From assembly GCF_030209375.1 (NCBI RefSeq), contig NZ_JARVSC010000003.1, forward strand, positions 372,001 to 436,000: a DNA stretch of 64,000 bases. The letters run 5' to 3'. How positions within the stretch are numbered: position 1 is the stretch's first letter; each line of letters starts with the position of its first letter. Shown here one piece after another: positions 17,319 to 26,287 of the stretch. The translations under genes and the position numbers were made by a program. The notes under the pieces are model-generated. The model was given only the letters and a program-made list of their open reading frames with translations, was not told the origin of the DNA and did not search any database. The DNA comes from Plantibacter sp. ME-Dv--P-122b (GTDB lineage: Bacteria; Actinomycetota; Actinomycetes; Actinomycetales; Microbacteriaceae).

Positions 17319-17324
17319 GAGAGG

Positions 17325-18158
17325 ATGTCCGAAACCTCAGCGAATCCACTCGATCTGTCCGACGTCGATCCCTTCGAGATCGCCCGCGAAGCCGCCGGCC
17401 AGATCGCCGAGAAGACCGGCGTGGAACGCCACGACATCGCGCTCACCCTCGGCAGCGGCTGGGGCAAGGCGGCCGACCTGATCGGCGAGACGACGGCGAC
17501 GATCCCCGCGTCGGAGATCGTCGGCTTCTCGAAGCCGGCGCTCGAGGGCCACGTTGGCACGTTGCGCTCGGTCCTGCTCCCGAGCGGCAAGCGTGCGCTC
17601 GTCATCGGCGCCCGGACGCACTACTACGAGAACCACGGTGTCCGCCGGGTCGTGCACAGTGTCCGGACGGCCGCTGCGGCCGGCGCGAGCATCATGGTGC
17701 TGACGAACGGCGCCGGTGGCATCAAGGACCACTGGACGCCCGGCACGCCCGTGCTGATCAGCGACCACATCAACCTCACGGCCGACTCGCCGCTCGAGGG
17801 CGCGACGTTCATCGACCTCACCGACCTCTACGCCAAGCGGCTGCGGGACATTGCGCACAGCGTCGCCCCGGAACTCGACGAAGGCGTCTACACGCAGTTC
17901 CGCGGGCCGCACTACGAGACCCCGGCCGAGGTGCAGATGGCGAAGGCGATCGGCGGCCACATCGTCGGCATGTCGACCGCGCTCGAGGCGATCGCCGCAC
18001 GTCAGGCCGGCATGGAGGTCCTCGGGATGTCGCTCATCACGAACCTCGCGGCCGGCATCCAGCAGACGCCACTCAGCCACGCTGAGGTCATCGAGGCCGG
18101 CCAGGCGGCCGAACCGGTGATCAGCAAGCTCCTCGCGCAGATCGTCGCGGCCCTGTGA
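17325..18158 (+). CDS. Purine-nucleoside phosphorylase
   Basis: A 277-residue trimeric-type PNP that splits (deoxy)inosine and guanosine with phosphate into base and (deoxy)ribose-1-phosphate. Motifs are TLGSGWGKAADLI (phosphate loop), GARTHYYENHGVRRVVHSVR, LTNGAGGI, the purine pocket YTQFRGPHYETPAEVQMAK and MSTALEAIAARQAGMEVLG. The next gene starts inside its stop codon, so it is coupled to the phosphosugar mutase that can process its product. M. tuberculosis calls the equivalent gene deoD. Confidence 0.95.
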   Translation: MSETSANPLDLSDVDPFEIAREAAGQIAEKTGVERHDIALTLGSGWGKAADLIGETTATIPASEIVGFSKPALEGHVGTLRSVLLPSGKRALVIGARTHYYENHGVRRVVHSVRTAAAAGASIMVLTNGAGGIKDHWTPGTPVLISDHINLTADSPLEGATFIDLTDLYAKRLRDIAHSVAPELDEGVYTQFRGPHYETPAEVQMAKAIGGHIVGMSTALEAIAARQAGMEVLGMSLITNLAAGIQQTPLSHAEVIEAGQAAEPVISKLLAQIVAAL

Positions 18159-19858
18159 GCGAGGCGACGAGCCTGCTCGCGACCGCCGAGGCCTGGCTCG
18201 CCCAGGACCCCGACGACGAGACCCGGGCCGAACTGGCAGGCCTCGTCGAACGCGCCCACGTGTCCGACGACGTGGCCGTCGCAGAACTGCACGACCGCTT
18301 CGACACCCGACTGCAGTTCGGCACGGCCGGGCTCCGCGGTCGCATCGAGGCCGGCTCCAACCGGATGAACCGGGTCCTCGTGTCGCAGGCTGCAGCCGGG
18401 CTCGCCGCCTATCTGCTCGAGCAGGCGCCGGCTGGCGTGACGCCGAGCGTCGTCATCGGATACGACGGTCGGAAGAACTCCGCCGTGTTCGCCAGCGACA
18501 CCGCCGAGCTGATGGCCGGTGCCGGCGTCCGCGCCATCCTCCTCCCACGGCTCCTGCCGACGCCCGTCCTGGCGTTCGCCGTGCGGTTCTTCGACGCCTC
18601 GGCCGGAGTCATGGTGACCGCGAGTCACAATCCGCCCGCCGACAACGGCTACAAGGTGTACCTCGGTGGCGAGCACCACGGGTCCCAGATCGTGTCCCCC
18701 GCCGACGCGGCCATCGCCGCCCACATCGGGCGCATCGCCGAGACGGCGCTCGTGCAGGACCTCCCGCGCAGCGAGGTGTTCGAGATCGCGGGCGAGGACG
18801 TCGTCGACGCCTACGTCGCGGCGACCGCAGCCGTCGCTCCCGCCCCGGCGGGCAGCCAGCTGCGCGTCGTCTACACGGCCATGCACGGCGTGGGTTGGGA
18901 GACGACCCGACGCGTCCTCGAGACCGCCGGTTACCCGGCACCGGAGCTCGTCACCGAGCAGATCGATCCCGATCCCACGTTCCGCACGGTCAGCTTCCCG
19001 AACCCGGAGGAGCCGGGCGCGCTCGACCTGTCGTTCGCGACGGCGCGAGCGGTCGGCGCCGACCTCATCATCGCCAACGACCCCGACGCCGACCGCCTGG
19101 CGATCGCCATCCCCGACGCCGCATCCCCCTCGGGGTTCCGTCGACTCACCGGCAACGAGGTCGGTCTCCTCCTCGGCTGGCGGGCCGCCCAGGCCGCCAG
19201 CGTCGGACTCGACGGTGACGCGGCACCCGAGGGCACGCTCGCCTGCTCGATCGTCTCCTCCCCCGCCCTGCGCGTCGTCGCCGAGGCGCACGGCCTCGAG
19301 TTCCGGGAGACGCTCACCGGGTTCAAGTGGATCTCCCGGACGCCGGGCATGCTCTTCGGCTTCGAGGAGGCCCTCGGCTACCTCGTGAACCCCGGGACCG
19401 TGCGTGACAAGGACGGCATCTCGGCCGCCGTCGCGTTCCTCGGTCTCGCGACGGCGTCGGCGCAGGCGGGCGAGACCGTCGCGCGCCTCCTCGACCGGTT
19501 CGCGGTCACCTTCGGCTCCTTCGGGAGCGACCAGATCTCCATCCGCTACGCCGAGCTCAGCCGCATCGGCGAGGTCATGGCCGGGCTGCGGGCACTCCCG
19601 CCGACAGAGCTCGCGGGCGTTCGGGTGACCCGGATCGACGACCTCGCCGACGGGTTCGAGACGCTCCCGCCGAGCGACGTCCTGCGCGTCTGGCTCGACG
19701 ACGGCACCCGCGTCATGATCCGGCCGAGCGGCACCGAGCCGAAGCTCAAGGTGTACGTCGACGTGCAGTCCGCCGAGGGCGACGCCGCCGAGCGGGCGGC
19801 GACCGTCACCGCGAAGCTCGCAGCCCTGCGGACCGACCTGACGGCGCTCGTCTCCTAG
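18155..19858 (+). CDS. Phosphosugar mutase (phosphomannomutase/phosphoglucomutase family)
   Basis: A 567-residue alpha-D-phosphohexomutase family member with the catalytic serine loop MVTASHNPPADNGYKVY, the metal site ANDPDADRLAIAI, the sugar-binding loop near GFEEALGYLV and the C-terminal phosphate loop RPSGTEPKLKVY. The length matches PmmB/PGM2-type enzymes, some of which convert ribose-1-phosphate to ribose-5-phosphate. Coupling to pnp (GTGA overlap) makes pentose phosphate mutase activity plausible; hexose activity is not excluded. Confidence 0.9.
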   Translation: MSEATSLLATAEAWLAQDPDDETRAELAGLVERAHVSDDVAVAELHDRFDTRLQFGTAGLRGRIEAGSNRMNRVLVSQAAAGLAAYLLEQAPAGVTPSVVIGYDGRKNSAVFASDTAELMAGAGVRAILLPRLLPTPVLAFAVRFFDASAGVMVTASHNPPADNGYKVYLGGEHHGSQIVSPADAAIAAHIGRIAETALVQDLPRSEVFEIAGEDVVDAYVAATAAVAPAPAGSQLRVVYTAMHGVGWETTRRVLETAGYPAPELVTEQIDPDPTFRTVSFPNPEEPGALDLSFATARAVGADLIIANDPDADRLAIAIPDAASPSGFRRLTGNEVGLLLGWRAAQAASVGLDGDAAPEGTLACSIVSSPALRVVAEAHGLEFRETLTGFKWISRTPGMLFGFEEALGYLVNPGTVRDKDGISAAVAFLGLATASAQAGETVARLLDRFAVTFGSFGSDQISIRYAELSRIGEVMAGLRALPPTELAGVRVTRIDDLADGFETLPPSDVLRVWLDDGTRVMIRPSGTEPKLKVYVDVQSAEGDAAERAATVTAKLAALRTDLTALVS

Positions 19859-19881
19859 CCGCTCGATGGGCTGAGCGGCCC

Positions 19882-19916
19882 GACTGGTGCGGCCCGGAGA
19901 CCGGGCCGCACCAGTC
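19882..19916. terminator. 16-bp bidirectional terminator hairpin
   Basis: Arms 19882-19897 and 19901-19916 are perfectly complementary around AGA. It sits between the convergent mutase and IIB genes and overlaps the IIB stop codon. Confidence 0.75.
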
Positions 19917-20187
19917 AGCCGATGGCGCGCTCGAGCTTCTCGGTGAGTTCGGCGAGGTCGAAGTAATTGTCGATGACGACGATGTCGGCGAAGGTCTTGC
20001 CGATGCGCTCGACGAGCTCCGGCGAGGTCAGGATCACCTGGGCGTCGGCCGCGGTCGTGCCGAGGCTCTCGATGTCGCCAGCGACGACCTCGGCCTCGAG
20101 GTCGAGGCGTTCGAGCGCGCGTTCGGCGTTGAGCTTGAGGATCGCGGAGGAGCCGACCCCCGAGCCGCAGACGGCGACGATCTTCAT
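19915..20187 (-). CDS. PTS system IIB component (SgaB/lactose-like)
   Basis: A 90-residue IIB domain with the phospho-cysteine loop MKIVAVCGSGVGSS (Cys7), the standard active site of ascorbate/galactitol-type IIB proteins. It would take phosphate from the IIA protein encoded by the overlapping upstream gene. No IIC transporter gene is adjacent, so its sugar is unknown. Confidence 0.85.
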   Translation of the reverse strand: MKIVAVCGSGVGSSAILKLNAERALERLDLEAEVVAGDIESLGTTAADAQVILTSPELVERIGKTFADIVVIDNYFDLAELTEKLERAIG

Positions 20188-20651
20188 GCGGGTTCTCCGT
20201 CGGACAGCGGGGACGCGCCGAACACGGCCCGCACCTCGTCGAGCGTCGTGGCCGCTGCGAGCCGCGGGATGGCGGTCTCGTCGTTGAAGACGTTGGCGAT
20301 CTCCGCCACCCAGCCAACGTGCGACTCGGCGGTGGTGACGGCGAGGCCGAGGACCACTGACACGGGGTCGTTGTGGGGGTGACCGAACCGGACCGGAGCA
20401 GCGAGGGTCGCGACGACGAGGGCGTCCTCGTGGACGTCGGCACCCGGTCGGGCGTGCGCGAGCGCCAGGCCCGGCGCGATCACGACGTACGCGCCGAACT
20501 CCTCGACGACGTCGATCATCCGCTGGGTGTACGCGGCGTCCGTCGCGTGGGTGTCGGACAGCAGCGATCCGGCTACGCGGATCGCCTCGCGCCAGTCGTC
20601 GACGTCGACATGGAGCGCGACGCTGGCTTCGGACAGTTCTGGGAGTGGCAT
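20184..20651 (-). CDS. PTS system IIA component (mannitol/fructose/ascorbate class)
   Basis: A 155-residue IIA protein of the PTS_EIIA_2 type, with the active histidine in GLALAHARPGADV (His66) and RFGHPHNDPVSVVLGLA downstream. It relays phosphate from HPr to IIB. The ATG at 20651 begins the conserved domain; a TACGAT about 40 bases further upstream may be the -10 box. The stop overlaps the IIB start (ATGA). Only EI (39041-40699) of the general PTS is elsewhere in the window. Confidence 0.85.
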   Translation of the reverse strand: MPLPELSEASVALHVDVDDWREAIRVAGSLLSDTHATDAAYTQRMIDVVEEFGAYVVIAPGLALAHARPGADVHEDALVVATLAAPVRFGHPHNDPVSVVLGLAVTTAESHVGWVAEIANVFNDETAIPRLAAATTLDEVRAVFGASPLSDGEPA

Positions 20652-20771
20652 CGCTTCAATCAGAGGATCGGTCGACCCGAATGGATCGGAACCATCGTAA
20701 CGCTCCGAGGCTGGAAGCCCGCCGCGCAGGTGCCGCCCAGGCGGTCGCCGGAACAGCACCTGCCGCCATCG

Positions 20772-21902
20772 TCAGTCCTCGTCGTCGTCGAGGAATTCGT
20801 CGAACGCCTCACTGATGCGGTCCGCCAGTGCCTCACGGATCTCCAGCGGCTGGAAGGTCGCGGCGGCGGCGTTCAGCTGGAAGGTCTCCAGGTCGGTGAG
20901 GTCGTAGTCGAACGCCTCGGAGAGGAGCGCGAGCTCCTTCGTCAGGCTCGTGTCGCTCATCGTGCGGTTGTCGACGTTCACCGTGACGGCGAAGTCGAGC
21001 TGGTAGAGCAGGTCGAACGGGTGGTCCTCGAGCTCCTCGCCCCAGGCCGCGATGGCCCCGGTCTGCAGGTTCGACTGCGGGCTGAGCTCCAGCGGGATCT
21101 TGCGGTCGCGGACCCACTCGGCGACGGGGCCGAGCGTGGCGTAGAGGGACTCGGCGTCGTCGCGCTCGATGAAGATGTCCTCGGCGATGCGGACACCGTG
21201 ACCGAGCCGCAGCGCACGGCCGTCGAGCATGGCGCTCCGGATCGACTCGATGCCGTCGGCCTCCCCCGCGTGGACGGTCACCGGGAACAGCTCGGCCGCG
21301 AGGTAGTCGAACGCCAGCCGGTGCTTGCTGGCGGGGAAGCCCCCCTCGGCGCCGGCGATGTCGAACCCGACCACGCCGCGCTCTCGATGGCGCACGGCGA
21401 GCTCAGCGATCTCGAGCGCGCGGTCGGCATGCCGCATGGCCGTGACGAGCTGGCCGATCTGGATGTCGGAGCCGGAGTGAGCGGCGTCCTTGATGCCGAG
21501 CTCGATGCCCTCCTGGACGGCCTCGACGACCGCGTCGAGGCTGAGCCCCCGGGTGAGGTGCTGTTCGGGAGCCCAGCGCACCTCGCCGTAGACGACGCCG
21601 TCCGCGGCGAGGTCCTGGACGAACTCGCGCGCGATGCGGACGAGCCCCTCCTCGGTCTGCATGACCGCGGTGCTGAGGTCGAAGGTCTTCAGGTACTCGA
21701 CGAGCGAGCCGGCGTTGCACTGCGTGTAGAACCAGTCGGCGAGGCCGTCGGGGTCCGACACGGGGACGTCGACACCGATGGCCTCGGCCAGCTCGATGAT
21801 CGTGGCGGGCCGCACACCACCGTCGAGGTGGTCGTGGAGCGAGATCTTCGGAAGCGCGCGGAGGTCGACGCCGGAGAGGGGGGATTCGTCTGCAGAGGTC
21901 AC
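20772..21902 (-). CDS. add: Adenosine deaminase
   Basis: A 376-residue TIM-barrel metallohydrolase converting (deoxy)adenosine to (deoxy)inosine. Zinc-binding and catalytic motifs are ISLHDHLDGGVRP near the N terminus, VTVHAGEADG, LGHGVRI and VNVDNRTMS. The GTG at 21902 is preferred because a minus-strand TACAGT (21915-21910) ends seven bases upstream; a longer form from an ATG at 21929 is possible but would place that hexamer inside the gene. It is separated by a terminator from deoA. Confidence 0.94.
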   Translation of the reverse strand: MTSADESPLSGVDLRALPKISLHDHLDGGVRPATIIELAEAIGVDVPVSDPDGLADWFYTQCNAGSLVEYLKTFDLSTAVMQTEEGLVRIAREFVQDLAADGVVYGEVRWAPEQHLTRGLSLDAVVEAVQEGIELGIKDAAHSGSDIQIGQLVTAMRHADRALEIAELAVRHRERGVVGFDIAGAEGGFPASKHRLAFDYLAAELFPVTVHAGEADGIESIRSAMLDGRALRLGHGVRIAEDIFIERDDAESLYATLGPVAEWVRDRKIPLELSPQSNLQTGAIAAWGEELEDHPFDLLYQLDFAVTVNVDNRTMSDTSLTKELALLSEAFDYDLTDLETFQLNAAAATFQPLEIREALADRISEAFDEFLDDDED

Positions 21903-21909
21903 GGGGTTC

Positions 21910-21915
21910 ACTGTA
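21910..21915 (-). promoter_or_regulatory. -10 hexamer TACAGT for add
   Basis: Read on the minus strand, TACAGT is followed by seven bases and the GTG start, a leaderless layout. Confidence 0.5.
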
Positions 21916-21940
21916 CCGCTCGCACGCATCCTGCGACATG

Positions 21941-21980
21941 GCTCAGTCCGTCACCCAGCGGACCGGGCGACGGACTGAGC
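21941..21980 (-). terminator. 12-bp hairpin between deoA and add
   Basis: Arms 21941-21952 (GCTCAGTCCGTC) and 21969-21980 are perfectly complementary with a 16-base loop, just after the deoA stop in the direction of transcription. Confidence 0.65.
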
Positions 21981-21991
21981 GTCTGCGGCCG

Positions 21992-23284
21992 TCAGGCCTC
22001 GATGCGGGCCCGGACGATGGGGCCGCGCGGCGGGGCGGTGTCCTCGATCGTGTAGGCGCCCTCGAGGGCCTCGAGCGCCCGCGGGAAGCGGGCCGCATCG
22101 TCGGCGCTCAGCGTGAAGAGCGGCTGTCCGGCCCGGACCTCGTCGCCCGGCTTCGCGTGCAGGTCGATGCCCGCCGCGTGGATGACCGGGTCCTGCTGCC
22201 TGGCCCGACCGGCGCCGAGGCGCCAGGCCGCGATGCCGAACGGCAGTGCCTCCTGCGTCGCCAGCACGCCGTCGCGCGATGCCGTGACGACGTGGGTCTC
22301 CTTGGCGACCGGCAGCGGTGCGTCCGGGTCGCCGTCCTGTGCGCGGATCATGCGCTTCCAGACGTCCATGGCCCGACCGTCCGCGAGGGCGCCCTCGACG
22401 TCCGCGTCCGGCTGCCCGGCGAGCGTTAACATCTCCCGCGCGAGGGCGAGGGTCAACTCGACGACGTCCGCCGGACCGCCACCCGCGAGGACCTCGACGG
22501 ACTCACGGACCTCGTTCGCGTTGCCGATCGCGAGGCCGAGCGGGACGTTCATGTCCGTCAACAGCGCGGTCGTGGCCACACCGGCGTCCGTCCCGAGCGC
22601 GACCATCGTGCGCGCCAGTTCCTCGGCACGCTCGTAGTCCTGCATGAAGGCGCCGGAACCGAACTTGACGTCGAGGACGAGCGCCCCGGTGCCTTCGGCG
22701 ATCTTCTTCGACATGATGCTCGATGCGATGAGCGGGATCGCCTCGACCGTGCCCGTCGTGTCGCGCAGGGCGTACAAGCGCTTGTCCGCCGGGGCGAGAC
22801 CGGAGCCGGCGGCGCAGATGACCGCGCCGACGTCCGCCAGTTGCACCATCATCTCGTCGTTCGTCAGCGCCGCACGCCAGCCGGGGATGCTCTCGAGCTT
22901 GTCGAGCGTCCCACCCGTGTGCCCGAGCCCGCGGCCCGACAGCTGTGGGACCGCGACGCCGAAGACGGCGACGAGCGGGGCGAGCGGCAGGGTGATCTTG
23001 TCGCCCACGCCGCCGGTCGAGTGCTTGTCCGAGGTCGGCTTGTCGAGTGATGCGAAGCTCATCCGCTCGCCGCTCGCGATCATCGCCATCGTGAGGTCGC
23101 GGATCTCGCGTCGCTCCATGCCGTTCAGCAGGATCGCCATCGCGAGGGCCGACATCTGTTCGTCGGCGACGTAGCCGCGGGTGAAGGCGTCGATCAGCCA
23201 GTCGATCTGCGGCGTCGACAACTCGCCGCGGTCGCGCTTCGTACGGATGAGATCGACGACGTCGAATGCTTCTACGGAACTCAT
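21992..23284 (-). CDS. deoA: Thymidine phosphorylase
   Basis: A 430-residue pyrimidine nucleoside phosphorylase that splits thymidine or deoxyuridine with phosphate. Motifs are KRDRGELSTPQIDWLI, the phosphate-binding SDKHSTGGVGDK, QLSGRGLGHTGGTLDKLES and VLDVKFGSGAFM. The ATG overlaps the cdd stop (ATGA), so it is the last gene of the nucleoside uptake and salvage operon: deamination of deoxycytidine by Cdd feeds deoxyuridine to this enzyme. Confidence 0.95.
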   Translation of the reverse strand: MSSVEAFDVVDLIRTKRDRGELSTPQIDWLIDAFTRGYVADEQMSALAMAILLNGMERREIRDLTMAMIASGERMSFASLDKPTSDKHSTGGVGDKITLPLAPLVAVFGVAVPQLSGRGLGHTGGTLDKLESIPGWRAALTNDEMMVQLADVGAVICAAGSGLAPADKRLYALRDTTGTVEAIPLIASSIMSKKIAEGTGALVLDVKFGSGAFMQDYERAEELARTMVALGTDAGVATTALLTDMNVPLGLAIGNANEVRESVEVLAGGGPADVVELTLALAREMLTLAGQPDADVEGALADGRAMDVWKRMIRAQDGDPDAPLPVAKETHVVTASRDGVLATQEALPFGIAAWRLGAGRARQQDPVIHAAGIDLHAKPGDEVRAGQPLFTLSADDAARFPRALEALEGAYTIEDTAPPRGPIVRARIEA

Positions 23285-23700
23285 GCGTGGTACTCCTCGA
23301 GTTGACGTGGGCCGAAGGCGTCCGGCAGGACCTCGTCGATGGTGCGGATGCCGGAGACGGTGTCGAGCAGCATGCCCGCCGTCGAGTGTTCGTACAGCAG
23401 CTGCCGACAGCGGCCGCACGGCATGAGGCGTTCGCCCTTGCCGTCGACGCAGGCGAACGCCACGAGGCGTCCTCCGCCCGACATGTGCAGGGCGGAGACG
23501 AGCGCGCACTCCGCGCACAGCGTCAGGCCGTAGCTGGCGTTCTCGACGTTGCAGCCGGAGATGATCCGCCCGTCGTCGACGAGAGCAGCCGCACCGACCG
23601 GGAACCGGCTGTAGGGCACATAGGCGTGACCCATCGCCTCCCGGGCCGCGGTGTGCAGCACCTCCCAGTCGACGGGTGGCGTGGTCGTCGTGTCGCTCAC
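23281..23700 (-). CDS. cdd: Cytidine deaminase
   Basis: A 139-residue tetrameric-type cytidine deaminase. The zinc and catalytic residues are in CNVENASYGLTLCAECA and PCGRCRQ; RFPVGAAAL forms part of the nucleoside site. It starts with GTG two bases after the stop of the upstream permease gene and overlaps deoA, so it is translationally coupled in the operon. Confidence 0.95.
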   Translation of the reverse strand: MSDTTTTPPVDWEVLHTAAREAMGHAYVPYSRFPVGAAALVDDGRIISGCNVENASYGLTLCAECALVSALHMSGGGRLVAFACVDGKGERLMPCGRCRQLLYEHSTAGMLLDTVSGIRTIDEVLPDAFGPRQLEEYHA

Positions 23701-23702
23701 GG

Positions 23703-25004
23703 TCAGCCCTTCACGTACGGCTTACCGGCGGCTGCCGGTCCACGGGAGATGCCGACGAGTCCCGCGACGGCGAAGATCGTCACCACGTACGGCAGCATGA
23801 GCATGAACGCGCTGGGCACCGGGGAGCCGATGGCGCTCAACGCGAACTGCAGGTTCTGCGTGAAGCCGAACAGCAGCGCGGCGAGCGTCGCCTTGAGCGG
23901 GTCCCAGCGTCCGAAGATGACCGCCGCGAGCGCGATGTAGCCGGCGCCCGCCGTCATCTCCTTGTTGAACGCACCGACCGAGCCCAGGGTGAAGTAGGCC
24001 CCTCCGAGGCCGACGATCGCGCCCGCGAGCGCGACGTTCCAGAAGCGCGTCCGGTTCACGTTGATACCGACGGTGTCGGCCGCCTGCGGGTGCTCACCCA
24101 CGGCGCGGAGGCGGAGGCCCCAGCGCGTGTAGAACAGGCAGAAGAACACCACGGCCACGGCGATGTACATCAGGTAGATGATGATCGTCTGGCGGAACAG
24201 CACGGGTCCGATGAGCGGGATCTCGCTGAGGATCGGGATGTTGATCCGCGGGAACTTCGGCGGGCTGTTGAAGAGCGCCTCGTTCTTCGTGAGCACCTGC
24301 GAGTACAGGAAGCTCGTGAGCCCGACGACGAGGACGTTGAGCACGACGCCGACGATGACCTGGTCGACGAGGTACTTGATCGAGAAGGCCGCGAGCAGGA
24401 AGCTCACGAGCGTGCCGGCGATCATCGCCGCGACGAGCCCGAGGAAGGCGTTCCCCGTCACCGAGGCGACGAAGGCGGACGAGAACGCACCGGCGAGCAG
24501 CTGGCCCTCGATCGCGATGTTCACGACACCGACCCGCTCGGAGATGACGCCGCCGAGCGCACCGAAGATGAGCGGGACGCTCAGGGCGACGGTGCCGAGC
24601 AGGAGCCCGGTGATCGGGATGGCCTTGCCCGCGGCGGCCCACGACAGGAACCCGACCATGAACAGCACACCGAACACGGTGATGAGCCAGAGCGGGACCT
24701 TCTTGCCCGTCGTGACGAGGTACGCGCTCAGGGCCGTGATGGCGGCCAGGAGGATCGTGATGACGATGCCGGTGATCGTCGACGGGAGCACGACCGTCGG
24801 CAGTTGGATGACGTCGCCGTCGCTGGAGAGCCGGAACGTGCTGTTGCCGTCGCGGTGCCAGATGACGAACAACAGGAACGCGATGACCGTGAAGATCCCG
24901 AACGCGATCGGGGCCTTCCAGCTCCGGACGACGACCGTCTCGAGGACGATCGGGGCGTCGGGCGCCGGCTGCGGCGTCTGCTTGTCGAGCGTGAATCCAC
25001 TCAT
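23703..25004 (-). CDS. Nucleoside ABC transporter permease (second)
   Basis: A 433-residue inner-membrane permease of the branched-chain amino acid/BMP-type family. About ten hydrophobic helices and the cytoplasmic loop GLRLRAVGEHPQAADTVGINV, which contacts the ATPase, are visible; INIAIEGQLLAGAF-type sequence follows the ERVGVVN motif. An N-terminal extension of about 90 residues with two extra helices precedes the core. It pairs with the permease encoded upstream, whose stop codon overlaps its start (ATGA). Confidence 0.92.
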   Translation of the reverse strand: MSGFTLDKQTPQPAPDAPIVLETVVVRSWKAPIAFGIFTVIAFLLFVIWHRDGNSTFRLSSDGDVIQLPTVVLPSTITGIVITILLAAITALSAYLVTTGKKVPLWLITVFGVLFMVGFLSWAAAGKAIPITGLLLGTVALSVPLIFGALGGVISERVGVVNIAIEGQLLAGAFSSAFVASVTGNAFLGLVAAMIAGTLVSFLLAAFSIKYLVDQVIVGVVLNVLVVGLTSFLYSQVLTKNEALFNSPPKFPRINIPILSEIPLIGPVLFRQTIIIYLMYIAVAVVFFCLFYTRWGLRLRAVGEHPQAADTVGINVNRTRFWNVALAGAIVGLGGAYFTLGSVGAFNKEMTAGAGYIALAAVIFGRWDPLKATLAALLFGFTQNLQFALSAIGSPVPSAFMLMLPYVVTIFAVAGLVGISRGPAAAGKPYVKG

Positions 25005-26287
25005 GCGGACACCTCCTTCTTGGCGGAGCGACGCGTTCGGCGCGTCGAACCGTCGGGCTTCGGCAGGAAGAAGATCGCCCGCACGAGCGGCGGAGCCGCG
25101 ATGAACAGCACGATGAGTGCCTGGAGGACGAGCACGATGTCGATCGGCACGTTGACGCCCTGGGTGGCCTGCATGGAGTACCCGCCGGCCTTCAACGCAC
25201 CGAACAGGATGCCGGCGATGAGGATGCCACCCGGCCGACTGCGGCCGAGGAGCGCGACGGTGATGGCGTCGAAGCCGATGCCGGCGTCGATGCCGTTGTC
25301 GAACCCGGAGGTCACCGTACCGAGTACCTGCGAGACGCCGGCGAGACCGATCAGTCCACCGGAGAGCAGCATGGCGTACACGTAGGTGTTCTTCACGTCG
25401 ATGCCCGCGACGCGCGCGGCGTTCGGGTTCTCGCCGACCGCCCGGAAGCGGAAGCCGATCGAGGACCGGCTGAACAGCCACCACACGAACACGACCGCGA
25501 GGATCGCGATGAGGAAGCCGGCGTGCAGGTTGTAGCGGTCACCGAGGAGCTTGGGCAAGACGGCGTTCTCCGCCATCCCCGCGCTCTTCGGCACGTTCGA
25601 CCCGGGAGCCTGCAGCAGCCCCTGCGTGGAGAGCATGAAGGTGATGAGGTAGAACGCGACGTAGTTGAGCATGATCGTGATGATCACCTCGTGCGCGCCG
25701 GTGCGGGCCTTCAGGACGCCCACGATGCCGCCCCAGAACGCGCCACCGATGATGCCGGCGGCGATCGCGACGAGCAGGTGCACCACGGGCGGGAGGTCGA
25801 GCGTGAAGCCGACCCATCCGGCGCAGGCGGCGGCGATGAGCATCTGACCACGCCCACCGATGTTGAACATGCCGACCCGGAACGCCAGGCCGACGCCGAG
25901 TCCGGCGAGGATCAGCGGGGTCGCGAACGTGAGCGTCTCCGTCAGAGGACGGATGCCGTTCAGGAAGTCGGGGCGCTTGAAGTTGTAGATCGACCCTTGG
26001 AAGAGCGCACCGTACGCGCCGGTCGCCGACTGCCAGACCGCCGCGATGGTGTCACCCGGGCGGGCGAAGAAGTATCCGGCGGCGGTGTGGACCTTCGGAT
26101 CGGTCAGCGCGATGAGGATCGCACCGGCGACCATCGCCAGGACGACGGCGAGGATCGAGATGACGATGCTCGAGTTGAGGATCTCGGCGAGCACCTTGTT
26201 CGAGCGCGGCTGGGTCGTGTCGGGCTTCGCCTCGCCCGGTGCCACCGGCTGGACCGTTCCGGGCGGGGTGTGGGACGTCTCGCTCAT
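25001..26287 (-). CDS. Nucleoside ABC transporter permease (first)
   Basis: A 428-residue permease of the same family, with the core motif FRVGMFNIGGRGQMLIAA, the coupling loop FRFRAVGENPNAARVAGIDV and TVALLGRSRPGGILIAGILF. The N-terminal 35 residues are soluble and Pro/Thr-rich; a Lys/Arg-rich cytoplasmic tail ends the protein. The start overlaps the ATPase stop (ATGA). Together with the ATPase and BMP lipoprotein it forms a complete importer like NupABC/BmpA. Confidence 0.92.
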   Translation of the reverse strand: MSETSHTPPGTVQPVAPGEAKPDTTQPRSNKVLAEILNSSIVISILAVVLAMVAGAILIALTDPKVHTAAGYFFARPGDTIAAVWQSATGAYGALFQGSIYNFKRPDFLNGIRPLTETLTFATPLILAGLGVGLAFRVGMFNIGGRGQMLIAAACAGWVGFTLDLPPVVHLLVAIAAGIIGGAFWGGIVGVLKARTGAHEVIITIMLNYVAFYLITFMLSTQGLLQAPGSNVPKSAGMAENAVLPKLLGDRYNLHAGFLIAILAVVFVWWLFSRSSIGFRFRAVGENPNAARVAGIDVKNTYVYAMLLSGGLIGLAGVSQVLGTVTSGFDNGIDAGIGFDAITVALLGRSRPGGILIAGILFGALKAGGYSMQATQGVNVPIDIVLVLQALIVLFIAAPPLVRAIFFLPKPDGSTRRTRRSAKKEVSA

